64,000 bases of DNA, from positions 62,001 to 126,000 of the forward strand of contig NZ_JALLAN010000008.1 in assembly GCF_023062595.1 (NCBI RefSeq), given 5' to 3'. The translations under genes and the position numbers were made by a program. The notes below the pieces were generated by a model, which ran no database searches, was not told where the DNA came from, and worked only from the letters and a program-made list of their open reading frames with translations. Origin of the DNA: Arthrobacter rhizosphaerae. GTDB taxonomy: Bacteria; Actinomycetota; Actinomycetes; Actinomycetales; Micrococcaceae. Within the stretch, counting starts at the first letter, position 1, and each line of letters starts with the position of its first letter. Positions 19,756 to 27,743 of the stretch are shown here, one piece after another.

Positions 19756-20546
19756 GCGCTCTCCGCCTCAGGCAAGGGGACGGGCTTTGTAATCAGCCAC
19801 GCCACCCAGATGCCGAGGATGTAGAGGGGCGCGCCCATAATAAGGCGCATCGTGGCCAGTGCCGCGAGGCCCTCGTCGCCCATGAAATACAGCGGAACCT
19901 GAACCAGGAGGCGAAGCGCGAGGACGGCGACAATCACCCAGGTGCCCAGGGAGTAAGCCCGGACGCGTACCGGGTCCTTGCGCCAATCAAGCCCTTCGTT
20001 GCGGATGAATCCAAAGAGCAGTCCGGCCACCGGCCACTTAACAGCAATGGAAATGATCATGGCAACGATGTAGGCGGCGTTTGTGAAGAAGCCCGGGACG
20101 TAGAAGTCCTCAGCCTTCCCCGTGGTGTTGGCCAGCCACGCTGAAATGGCAACGCCCACAATCCCCGCGAAGGCCTGGGTCAAAGGCCGCCTCTGGATCA
20201 GCCTGGCAACGGTGAAGAGGGCAGCTGCTGACAGGGCAGCTACGAGGGAAACCGTCAGATTGGCAGTGACGGTAAAAGTCACAAGGAAAACGAGGCCGGG
20301 AAGGATGCTTTCGGCAATCCCCTGGGCCCCACCAGCCGTTTTGAGGACGTTGATGCGCCCGTCGCTGTGACGGTGGAGTCCGGCCTTTGCGGCATAGCCC
20401 TCTGCAAGGGCCGCCACTGTTGGTTTTGGTGAGGGGCCTTCCGGATCGCGTGCAGGGTCGCCTGAAACCGGCGTGAGCACAGTCGGATCCTGAGACGGCT
20501 CCTGTTGCGGCTTTGGCGCCGGACTGGGCGTTTCGGACTCGGTCAT
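19722..20546 (-). CDS. DUF3159 membrane protein
   Basis: 274 aa. A disordered Pro/Ser/Glu-rich N-terminus (~1-45) is followed by five or six hydrophobic helices (~80-255), including paired helices around FYVPGFFTNAAYIV. The family (DUF3159, e.g. M. tuberculosis Rv2693c by memory) is an actinobacterial membrane protein of unknown function always near ceoBC and dut. The start overlaps the OB-fold stop by 4 bp. The 3' end overlaps ceoC by 34 bp tail to tail. Confidence 0.87.
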   Translation of the reverse strand: MTESETPSPAPKPQQEPSQDPTVLTPVSGDPARDPEGPSPKPTVAALAEGYAAKAGLHRHSDGRINVLKTAGGAQGIAESILPGLVFLVTFTVTANLTVSLVAALSAAALFTVARLIQRRPLTQAFAGIVGVAISAWLANTTGKAEDFYVPGFFTNAAYIVAMIISIAVKWPVAGLLFGFIRNEGLDWRKDPVRVRAYSLGTWVIVAVLALRLLVQVPLYFMGDEGLAALATMRLIMGAPLYILGIWVAWLITKPVPLPEAESAQPSKPSSSGA

Positions 20547-20884
20547 TCGTGCTCCTGGCGGGAAAGTATTTCATAGCGGGGGTTGAACATGGTGGGAAGA
20601 CCGTCCCGGAGGGTCAGCATCCCCTGAAGCTGCAGTTCTACGCCGGCAGCAATGCCGGGGACCCGGCGTCGGCCGAGCCAAGTGACGCGCAACCTGGCGG
20701 GAACTGCAGAAGTACCCCCCTTGACCTTGCTTGCAGTGGTATGGCGGTCCCGGACCACTGCAGTAAAGGAGGCGACATCGGAAGCGGGAACAAAGGTCAC
20801 CGATTCGATGAAGCCGTGGCACACGACTCTTCCCCTCTCCGGCAGTTCACTCACTGACAGAACGGGCCCTTCCGGTGCCTGCAC
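20543..20884 (-). CDS. OB-fold nucleic-acid-binding-like protein
   Basis: About 113 aa. A single OB-fold: VCHGFIESVTFVP (strand 1), a middle strand pair (FTAVVRD, RLRVTWLG) and the closing QLQGMLTLRDGLPTMFNPRYEIL. A longer open frame reaches 21358, but its first half is only a shadow of the DUF3710 gene. I prefer the GTG at 20884, just after the DUF3710 stop; a TTG at 20896 and an ATG at 20965 are alternatives. The family (Rv2694c-like) is probably a nucleic-acid-binding protein of unknown function. Ends in an ATGA junction with DUF3159. Confidence 0.75.
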   Translation of the reverse strand: MQAPEGPVLSVSELPERGRVVCHGFIESVTFVPASDVASFTAVVRDRHTTASKVKGGTSAVPARLRVTWLGRRRVPGIAAGVELQLQGMLTLRDGLPTMFNPRYEILSRQEHE

Positions 20885-20888
20885 GCGA

Positions 20889-21602
20889 TCAACCAATCTG
20901 CGTAATCTCGGGTCCGCGTTCAGGCTTCTGGAATTCAGGGGCGCCTTGTGGCGTGGTGGTGGCATCCTTGGGCAGGCGCAATTGCAGGAGATCCCGCGGC
21001 GGCATCGGGTTGTCACCGCGAACGACGACGATCTGCCGGAAAAGCCCTTCAAGGGGCGCTGCGGCTTCACGGTCGACGGCGGCCTCCCCGCCCAGAACTC
21101 CCCGCAGGAACCAGCGGGGACCATCCACACCGATGAACCGCGCCACCCGGTATCCACGGCTGCCGTCGGCCTGACCGGCAGGAAGTTTGGCAACAAGCTC
21201 CGTCCCGAAGCCGCCCTGCACCTCCTCCACCTGACCGCCCTGCCCGCTGACGGACTGGCCGATCTGTTCGCGGATCTCATCCCACAGTCCTTCGGACCGC
21301 GGAGCCGCGAATGCCTGGAGCTGCAGGCTTGACCCTTGAAGGTCCATGGTGACGGCAACTACCCGCTGCGTGGCCTCTTCCACCTCCAGCCGAAGCTGAA
21401 GCCCTTCCGTTGGGGCAATGAGGAGGGCCCCGAGGTCAACGTAGCCGTCCCGGTTCTCAATCTCGGAGGCATCGAAAGGGCCGCTGGCGCGTCGGACGGT
21501 TGACTCCTCGTCGCCCTCGGACGATCCGTCGTCGGTTTCCGGCCACTCTGCGGACTCTGCCGCCTGTTCCTTCTTGGCTTTCCTGCCACGCCCAAAAACC
21601 AT
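20889..21602 (-). CDS. DUF3710 family protein
   Basis: 237 aa. The N-terminus is basic then acidic and low in complexity (GRGRKAKKEQAAESAEW). The core ~50-215 has the family's signature segments YVDLGALLIAP, GVDGPRWFLRGVLGG and GDNPMPPRDLLQLRLP. DUF3710 proteins are restricted to actinobacteria; no biochemical function is established to my knowledge. It sits in the conserved dut-DUF3710-OB-DUF3159 run, read in the same direction. Confidence 0.88.
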   Translation of the reverse strand: MVFGRGRKAKKEQAAESAEWPETDDGSSEGDEESTVRRASGPFDASEIENRDGYVDLGALLIAPTEGLQLRLEVEEATQRVVAVTMDLQGSSLQLQAFAAPRSEGLWDEIREQIGQSVSGQGGQVEEVQGGFGTELVAKLPAGQADGSRGYRVARFIGVDGPRWFLRGVLGGEAAVDREAAAPLEGLFRQIVVVRGDNPMPPRDLLQLRLPKDATTTPQGAPEFQKPERGPEITQIG

Positions 21603-21717
21603 GGGGTTGTCTCCTTAGTTGTTCTTGTCCCACATGGGGAGGACGCCTGTCCGTGCCCCTAAGAGCCGGTTACGGTGCCGACGCCCGGCTTCTTTGAAAC
21701 CTGCTGCCGGGTGGGGA

Positions 21718-22254
21718 TTAGACCGGGGATTGACCGAATCCACCGGTTGAGCCGAACCCGCCGCTGCCGCGGACAGAATCACTGAGTTCCCCCACAGCAA
21801 CGAAGTCCGCATACTCCACGCGCTGGATGACCATCTGTGCAATTCTATCGCCGCGACTCAGTTCAATGGCGTGTTCGCGATCGGTATTCAGAAGCGTCAC
21901 GGAGATTTCGCCCCGGTAACCGGCGTCGACGGTTCCGGGGGCATTGACAATGGTCAGGCCGTGCTTTGTGGCGAGACCCGAGCGGGGATGAATGAGGGCG
22001 ACGTAACCCTCAGGCAGGGCAATGGACACTCCGGTAGGAACGAGGCGGCGCTCACCCGGGGCCAGCACCACGTCCTCACGCGAGCGGAGATCGGCGCCAG
22101 CGTCTCCGGGGTGGGCGTACGACGGAGCTTCCAGTCCGTCGTCGAGCATTTTCAGCTGCACCGTCAAAGTCCTCTTACCGGTGGAAGAGGAAGAGGCCAC
22201 CGGCGCATCTTCGGGCACTGTCCGCACCGCTGCTAGTTCATCAGTCACAGTCAC
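21718..22254 (-). CDS. dut: dUTP diphosphatase
   Basis: 178 aa. All five trimeric dUTPase motifs are seen: [42 protein letters not shown] and the C-terminal glycine-rich arm [12 protein letters not shown]. It removes diphosphate from dUTP, keeping uracil out of DNA and making dUMP. An extra ~25 aa N-terminal extension precedes the first strand; an internal GTG (VQLKML) could be the true start, as typical dUTPases are ~150 aa. Confidence 0.94.
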   Translation of the reverse strand: MTVTDELAAVRTVPEDAPVASSSSTGKRTLTVQLKMLDDGLEAPSYAHPGDAGADLRSREDVVLAPGERRLVPTGVSIALPEGYVALIHPRSGLATKHGLTIVNAPGTVDAGYRGEISVTLLNTDREHAIELSRGDRIAQMVIQRVEYADFVAVGELSDSVRGSGGFGSTGGFGQSPV

Positions 22255-22353
22255 TCACTCTATCGCCCACCCCGGAAATCGGCCTAGCCGCCTCCCTGGG
22301 CACGAAGGACGGGCAAAGATGAATTAGCCTGCGAAAAGTGGAAAGCTTGGCAC

Positions 22354-22836
22354 ATGCCGGAATCCAATGCAGGTTCGCCTGCCCCCAACAGCACTCCCAG
22401 CGCCACTGTACTTTTCCGCGAAAAGCTTTGGCCCACTTTCTGGATCTGGCTGATTGCGGTGGGACTGGCGGGTGCCGGCATCCTCGTGTTTGCTCCTATC
22501 AGCCTGGCTGCCGGATTCACGGCGGCCGCCGTGCTGTTCGTGATCATGGCGGTTCTGCTGATGACGTCGACGCCGACCATTACAGTCACCCCTGAAACCC
22601 TTCAGGTGGGCCGGGCAACAATTGAACGACGGTTCGTTGGGGACGCAACAGCCTTCCGTGGCAAAGAGGCAACGGCGGAACGCGGCGTACGTCTGAACGG
22701 CCTCGCCTACCTCTGCATCCGGGGCTGGGTGGACCCGGTGGTGCGGGTCGAAATCACCGATCCCTCGGACCGGACCCCTTACTGGCTTGCATCCACCAGG
22801 CATCCCGAAGAACTGCTTGCAGCACTTCGCGAATAA
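22354..22836 (+). CDS. DUF3093 membrane protein
   Basis: 160 aa. Two adjacent transmembrane helices (~28-70) are followed by a beta-rich soluble domain (ITVTPETLQVGRATIERR; TPYWLASTRHPEEL). DUF3093 (Rv2698-like) is an actinobacterial family of unknown function found beside dut. Transcribed divergently from dut, and convergent with DUF4193 with only 9 bp between the stops. Confidence 0.87.
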   Translation: MPESNAGSPAPNSTPSATVLFREKLWPTFWIWLIAVGLAGAGILVFAPISLAAGFTAAAVLFVIMAVLLMTSTPTITVTPETLQVGRATIERRFVGDATAFRGKEATAERGVRLNGLAYLCIRGWVDPVVRVEITDPSDRTPYWLASTRHPEELLAALRE

Positions 22837-22845
22837 CTTGCTGGC

Positions 22846-23145
22846 CTAGCCTTCGCATTCCATACAGAATTTCATTCCGTCCTTCTCCCGGGCCACCTGG
22901 GATCGGTGCCGGACGAGGAAACAGGACGCACAGGTGAACTCGTCTGCCTGAGGAGGCAGGACACGAACCAGGAGCTCTTCCCCGGAAAGGTCCGCACCGG
23001 GGAGTTCATAGCCCTCGGCAATATCAGATTCGTCCTCGTCCACCACGGCGGTTGGCTTGTCCGTACGCCGTGACTTCAGTTCTTCAAGGGAATCTTCGCT
23101 GAGGTCTTCTTCCGTCTTCCGTGGCGCATCGTAGTCTGTCGCCAT
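22846..23145 (-). CDS. DUF4193 zinc-ribbon-like protein
   Basis: 99 aa from the ATG at 23145 (MATDYDAPRK), the usual family start; the open frame extends to 23169. The acidic N-terminal half holds a DLSEDSLEELK helix. The C-terminal half has a Cys4 arrangement (CASC at ~76-79 and CMEC at ~94-97) that should bind zinc. This actinobacterial family (Rv2699c-like) has no proven function. It is divergent from sepH. Confidence 0.88.
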   Translation of the reverse strand: MATDYDAPRKTEEDLSEDSLEELKSRRTDKPTAVVDEDESDIAEGYELPGADLSGEELLVRVLPPQADEFTCASCFLVRHRSQVAREKDGMKFCMECEG

Positions 23146-23435
23146 GATTTGTTTGCTCACACTCCGCAATGGTTCGGTTGGATCCCCGGCCGCAGGGGAA
23201 CCTGTGGCCGGTTCACCGATGTAAACGCTGCGCCATCGGATTTTGTGCCCGATTTCCGCGCTATTTTTCCCTAAGAGGAAACGGAAAGCCAGAGCCCCCG
23301 CCGCTCCTTTTTTCCCGACGCCGGCCAGGGGCGGAAAGTCGCGGAATATCGCGGCGCGCCCTCCGTCCTAACAGCAATTGGTGCTGCCGAGTGGCAGAGT
23401 TTCGATTGTTAGTAATGCCAGGGTGGAGGATTTGT

Positions 23436-24926
23436 ATGCAGGATCTACGGCTTGTAGGCGTCCACGACGACGGAGAGCATCTCCTGTTGAGCGGCACCGG
23501 CGGCGAGATGTTCCGGCTGCCGATCGATGAAGCACTCCGTGTCGCGGCCAGCCGCAATTCCGCGAATGCAGCAGCGCGCGCAGCGACTGCGCCCATTGCC
23601 ATGTCTCCACGCGACATCCAGGCCAAAATCAGGAGCGGTTCAACAGCCGCCGAAGTTGCTGACTTGTCCGGAATACCCCTTGCAAAAGTGCAACGGTATG
23701 AGGGCCCGGTGCTTGCTGAACGCGAATACGTCGCCCAGCAGGCCCGCAAGATCGAAGTTGCAGCTCCAGCTCCCGGTCACGACATCTATCGCTCAGCCTT
23801 CGGGGACAACCCGGCTTCCCTCGGCGAAATGGTCGCCCACCGCTTGACCGCCTATGGAGTTGAGCCTTCCACTGTCGAATGGGATTCCTGGCGCAGGCCG
23901 GACGGAACATGGACGGTTGTCGCCAGGTTCGAGGCAAGAACGGGCGGTCCGTCGAACATCGGCGAGGAGCCCCCCGCGATGTGGACATTCAGTCCAAGCA
24001 GGAAGTCCCTGCAGAATGCGAACCGCTGGGCGCAGCAACTGAGCGAACTGGAGCCGCTGGACGGACCGCTTCCTACCCGCAGGCTCACCGCCGTCTCAGA
24101 CCGGCCCTTCGATTTTGAAACCGATGCCGGTGCGGCCCGGAATGCTTCGGGAAAGCACGGGAAGGATTCCGACGGGCTGCTCGACATGTTGCGTTCCCGT
24201 CGGGGACAACGACTCGGCGTTGACGAAGACAGCGACGACGCCTTGGCGCTCCTGCTGACCAACGGGGTTCCGGCCGCGCACCCGAGGCCTTCGGAAGTGG
24301 TGGCTGAACCGGATGCCGAACCCGAGGCCGCAGGGCCCGACGTCGATGAGGATGCAGCCGCGCCGGCAGCACGTTCAGATCTCCACGACCGTAAACGCGA
24401 TGGCAGGGTGTCCATGCTGTCGCGCCTCAGCCTCGCCCCCCGACCCCAGGGCGATGATGAAGATTCGTTGAAACTGCAGAACGGCGTCAGCACGGACACA
24501 CGTGAGATCACTATCATTCCTGCGCCCCGCCGTCCCGGCAGTCCCGGAAACCCGGGCAGCACGGGCGGGGCCGGCAGTGCAGGAAACGCCGGCAGCGCAA
24601 CTAAGAGTGGCGGTCCGGGTTTGAGTGATGCCCCGTCACGCCCCGGAATTGAATCCGGCGGAGATGGATCACGTGATCCGTCTCCGGCCCAAGGGACAAG
24701 AGGTGTCGGCGGCACACAAAGTGTCGGCCTCGACGAGCTGCTGGGCGGACGCGGAGGCCGCCGCTCCGCCAGCGATTCCGGCAGCGCACGGGATCGCGAC
24801 GGAAACCGGGAACGCGAGGGAATCCGTGAGCGGGACGGGGACCAGCCCGAGCGGCAACCATCAAAACCCAAACGGTCAAGTGTCCCGAGCTGGGATGAGA
24901 TTGTGTTCGGAACCCGCGGCGATTGA
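23436..24926 (+). CDS. sepH: Septation protein SepH (DUF3071)
   Basis: 496 aa from the ATG at 23436, preceded by GGAGGA (23425-23430); the longer open frame upstream has no support. N-terminal DUF3071 (~1-170) with a helix-turn-helix (GSTAAEVADLSGIPLAKVQRYEG, split at ~70-92). A long disordered middle follows, with a Gly/Pro/Ser-rich tract (~360-400) and an Arg/Glu/Asp-rich tract (~450-480). The conserved tail VPSWDEIVFG ends the protein. In Streptomyces SepH stimulates FtsZ assembly; the same cell-division role is inferred here. Confidence 0.92.
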   Translation: MQDLRLVGVHDDGEHLLLSGTGGEMFRLPIDEALRVAASRNSANAAARAATAPIAMSPRDIQAKIRSGSTAAEVADLSGIPLAKVQRYEGPVLAEREYVAQQARKIEVAAPAPGHDIYRSAFGDNPASLGEMVAHRLTAYGVEPSTVEWDSWRRPDGTWTVVARFEARTGGPSNIGEEPPAMWTFSPSRKSLQNANRWAQQLSELEPLDGPLPTRRLTAVSDRPFDFETDAGAARNASGKHGKDSDGLLDMLRSRRGQRLGVDEDSDDALALLLTNGVPAAHPRPSEVVAEPDAEPEAAGPDVDEDAAAPAARSDLHDRKRDGRVSMLSRLSLAPRPQGDDEDSLKLQNGVSTDTREITIIPAPRRPGSPGNPGSTGGAGSAGNAGSATKSGGPGLSDAPSRPGIESGGDGSRDPSPAQGTRGVGGTQSVGLDELLGGRGGRRSASDSGSARDRDGNREREGIRERDGDQPERQPSKPKRSSVPSWDEIVFGTRGD

Positions 24927-24957
24927 GCGGATCCCGCCAGTTAAAGGCGCTCTGTTC

Positions 24958-25692
24958 CTAAGATTCTTTGGCAGGCGGCGGGCCTGCTGCATTCCAGACG
25001 CAGGCGTCAGTATCAAACGGCAGAAGCTGGTCATGTTGGGCCAGGACATTGGCCCCGTGGGCAGTAACCCGGCGCATATAGTGCCTGCGGCAAAGTGTTT
25101 CGTACCCCACCACCGGGAGCAGGTGTGAGTCTGTACTTGCGGTTGCGCCGCCGCCTGTGCCCCGATCGACGTCGCCCACCACTACCTGCTCGCCTTCAAC
25201 GACCATCACGCCGTCAACAGTGCGGGCATTCTGGGTGGCCCGCCGCCCGCACCAGCACAGTGCCTCTACCTGGAGGACCTGGACCCGGTCGGCAAGCTCA
25301 ATGAGACGCTGGGAGCCGGGAAACAGCCGCGTACGAAAATCAGCGGTGATCCCGAACGCGAAAACGTCGAGCTCCATCTCATCCACAACACGGGCCAGCT
25401 GTTCCACCTGCAAGGGCGAATAGAACTGGGCCTCGTCACAGATCAGGTAGTCAACGCGGCCGCCTTTAGTGCGTCGCCGCACCACCTCGTCCCAGAAATC
25501 TGTGGAATCAAGAACCTCCACAGCGTCTGTTTCAAGTCCCAAACGGCTCGATATACGGGAGACGCCAGCACGGTCATTGCGGCTGAATCTGACCCCGTCC
25601 CGGCCACGCGCACGGTGGTTGTAGTCCATCTGCAAGGCGAGCGTCGATTTACCACAGTCCATGGTTCCCGAGAAAAAGACGAGTTCAGCCAC
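24958..25692 (-). CDS. tdk: Thymidine kinase
   Basis: 244 aa from the GTG at 25692 (VAELVFFSG), the family start; this overlaps the upstream stop by 8 bp. The P-loop GTMDCGKS is at ~9-16, the lid contains CDEAQFY (~88), and zinc ligands lie in LCWCGR (~145) and LCRRHY. It is a type II thymidine kinase with the zinc-binding lasso. It phosphorylates thymidine with ATP for dTTP salvage. Last gene of the pat-DUF5998-phosphodiesterase-tdk operon. Confidence 0.94.
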   Translation of the reverse strand: MAELVFFSGTMDCGKSTLALQMDYNHRARGRDGVRFSRNDRAGVSRISSRLGLETDAVEVLDSTDFWDEVVRRRTKGGRVDYLICDEAQFYSPLQVEQLARVVDEMELDVFAFGITADFRTRLFPGSQRLIELADRVQVLQVEALCWCGRRATQNARTVDGVMVVEGEQVVVGDVDRGTGGGATASTDSHLLPVVGYETLCRRHYMRRVTAHGANVLAQHDQLLPFDTDACVWNAAGPPPAKES

Positions 25693-26923
25693 GCCTGCCC
25701 TTTCTGCCTTCAGCCTGGAAGCACAGCAGAGGAACTTCACGTTCGGCCTTAGTCAGCGAGCCGTGCTGGCCCACTACCTCCAGGGCCGTGGGCCGTACCC
25801 TGCGGGTGTCGTAGAGCGCCAGGGCGTCCCTGGCGGCGATCATAACGTCACCGATCCTGGGAACGACCTGTTCGCGTACCCTGCCGAAGAGTCCCGAGGC
25901 GATGGCTTCGTCGCGGGTGAAAGCCCAGATGCGTTCTCCAAACCTGGAGCGCCAGGCCGCGAGCAACCGGTCCTGCCCCAGCTGCCCGAGATCCGGCTCG
26001 AGGTAAAGATGGAGCATCCGGGGCTCACCGGCTGTATGCCGCACCCCCGCAATAAGGGCGGGATCTGCGGAATAGTCGAGCCGTTGGGACTCGGGAACAT
26101 CCAGCATCCCGTGATCTGCAGTGAGGAGCATGGTGGTGCCCGCCGGAAGCGTGGAGCTGAGCCTGCGGACAGTGGCATCCAGTTCTTCCAGCTGATGTTC
26201 CCACTGCGCAGACTGGCAGCCGTGCCTGTGCCCTGCCTTGTCGAGTTCGTTGACATAGAAGTACATGAGGGCGCGGTCCGTACTTTCCATCGCTTCCGCG
26301 GCGGCCTCTGTCCTTGCATGCGCGGTGATTCCTGAAACGTGGCGGCCACCGCGCAGGGCAGCCTGGGTCATGGGCGAGCTGGTGAACTGGGGAAGGCTGA
26401 CGGTGATCACCTCCAGGTGCTCAGCCACCCGCTCCAGCACTGTCGGGAAAGGCTGCCACGTCTGCGGATCAACCCCGGAGTCCCAGTTCCCGAGCATGTT
26501 GACCACTTTGTCCTGGTCAGGATCCAGGATGTCATAGCCCACCATGCCGTGCTGACCCGGCTCAAGCCCTGTCCCAAGGCTGGCAAGGGAAGCAGCGGTG
26601 GTGGAGGGGAACGCTGCATCCAGCACAACGGGAACGGAGCCCTGTCCAGCCAGGACGAGGCTGCGCAGGAACGGTGTGTGGGCAAGTTTTTGCTTCAGCA
26701 GGCCGCGTCCCAGTCCGTCAGCAACAATGACGCAGATCCGCTGTCCCTGCGGGATGCTAAGACGGTTGTCAAAGCCCTCAACGCCCAGGCTTGCCGCTGC
26801 ACTCGGAAAGACTTCGGCCACAGAGCGGCTTCCGAAAGCCGGTGGGGATGGAAGGGAGAGAGCGCCGGACGTAACCGGGGGTGCTGTGGCGGGGATTGGA
26901 CCAGGACTTTGCGCAGGCGCCAT
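25685..26923 (-). CDS. Nucleotide pyrophosphatase/phosphodiesterase (alkaline phosphatase superfamily)
   Basis: 412 aa. Metal-site motifs of the superfamily are present: VADGLGRG (~68), the nucleophile Thr/Ser region FPSTTAASLASLGTG (~105-119), then TADHGMLDVP (~258-267) and a late His (GVRHTAGEPR, ~290). No signal peptide is visible, so it is probably cytosolic. It likely hydrolyses phosphodiester or pyrophosphate bonds; the substrate is unknown. It starts 1 bp after the DUF5998 stop and overlaps tdk. Confidence 0.9.
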   Translation of the reverse strand: MAPAQSPGPIPATAPPVTSGALSLPSPPAFGSRSVAEVFPSAAASLGVEGFDNRLSIPQGQRICVIVADGLGRGLLKQKLAHTPFLRSLVLAGQGSVPVVLDAAFPSTTAASLASLGTGLEPGQHGMVGYDILDPDQDKVVNMLGNWDSGVDPQTWQPFPTVLERVAEHLEVITVSLPQFTSSPMTQAALRGGRHVSGITAHARTEAAAEAMESTDRALMYFYVNELDKAGHRHGCQSAQWEHQLEELDATVRRLSSTLPAGTTMLLTADHGMLDVPESQRLDYSADPALIAGVRHTAGEPRMLHLYLEPDLGQLGQDRLLAAWRSRFGERIWAFTRDEAIASGLFGRVREQVVPRIGDVMIAARDALALYDTRRVRPTALEVVGQHGSLTKAEREVPLLCFQAEGRKGRRG

Positions 26924-26924
26924 C

Positions 26925-27677
26925 TTAACGCTGGTGCCCGCGGCTCAGGCGGTTGCCGAAGACACCCATCCTTGGTCGCGGATGTGCCGAGCCGGCATGG
27001 GCCGTGGGAGTGGAAGATCCGGTGTTCACGGCACGCAGGGCACGGGCGAACAGCTTTGCGTCCTGGACGGCCTGGAGCCCGTCAGCTTCGGCGCTGATCC
27101 GAAGGACAATGTCCTCCTGGGCGATGGTTCCGCTGTAGCCGTGGTCTGCCTCGCACTGCGGATCGCCGCAGCTGGCTGGCCCGACGTCGAGCCGCTGGCC
27201 CCCTGACCAGGCAATTGAGAGAGTTACCTCCCGCACAGGATCCGATGACTTATAGTTTTGCGGCTGGGCGTACATATAACTGAGCACCACGGAGCGGATC
27301 TGCGCGACGGGAACGGACTCCGTGGAAATTTGGGCAACGATCTGCTCGCCGGCTTCGTCGAGCTGCTGATCATCCACGTGGGTGATGACCAGCATGTCGT
27401 CAGTCAGGACCAGAACTGTAATGTGCCGGCGTACTTCGGCCCGGTCGAAGTGCGTTTCGAGATGGACAAGGTGGGCCACGCAGTCCCGCCCGTCGAGGGC
27501 GTCATCAACGACGTCTGCCACGAGCCGAGGATAAAACCCGGCTTGCTGAAGCGCTCCCTCCAGGCTCTGTCCTTGGACGCTGTGGTTGTGTGAGCTGTGG
27601 GAATGCGGGACCTGCTGGCCTTGCTGGTTCCCGGTCACGGGCGTTTGCGGCTTCGAGGTGGGAGGCTGGGAGCTCAT
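26925..27677 (-). CDS. DUF5998 family protein
   Basis: 250 aa from the ATG at 27677 (MSSQPPTSK); an upstream extension to 27743 is probably leader. A disordered Pro/Gln/His-rich N-terminus (~1-40) precedes the conserved core (YPRLVADVVDDALDG at ~48; MLVITHVDDQQLDEAGEQ, split). This actinobacterial family of unknown function sits between pat and the phosphodiesterase. A CGDPQCEADHG stretch (~180) has two Cys and could be a metal or redox site (inference). Confidence 0.85.
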   Translation of the reverse strand: MSSQPPTSKPQTPVTGNQQGQQVPHSHSSHNHSVQGQSLEGALQQAGFYPRLVADVVDDALDGRDCVAHLVHLETHFDRAEVRRHITVLVLTDDMLVITHVDDQQLDEAGEQIVAQISTESVPVAQIRSVVLSYMYAQPQNYKSSDPVREVTLSIAWSGGQRLDVGPASCGDPQCEADHGYSGTIAQEDIVLRISAEADGLQAVQDAKLFARALRAVNTGSSTPTAHAGSAHPRPRMGVFGNRLSRGHQR

Positions 27678-27743
27678 GACCCCATTTTCACAGATCGGCT
27701 GGGGAGTTGCTAACTGCGGGGGTGCGGGAGTGCGCTGCGGCAC

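Noticed and set aside
20965..21358. N-terminal extension of the OB-fold open frame
   Set aside because: Lies entirely opposite frame within the DUF3710 gene; composition is that of a shadow. The gene starts near 20884-20965.
24540..24620. Gly-Pro-Ser-rich repeats in sepH as a mobile or phase-variable repeat
   Set aside because: The repeat units are imperfect at DNA level and lie in frame in a normally disordered region of SepH.
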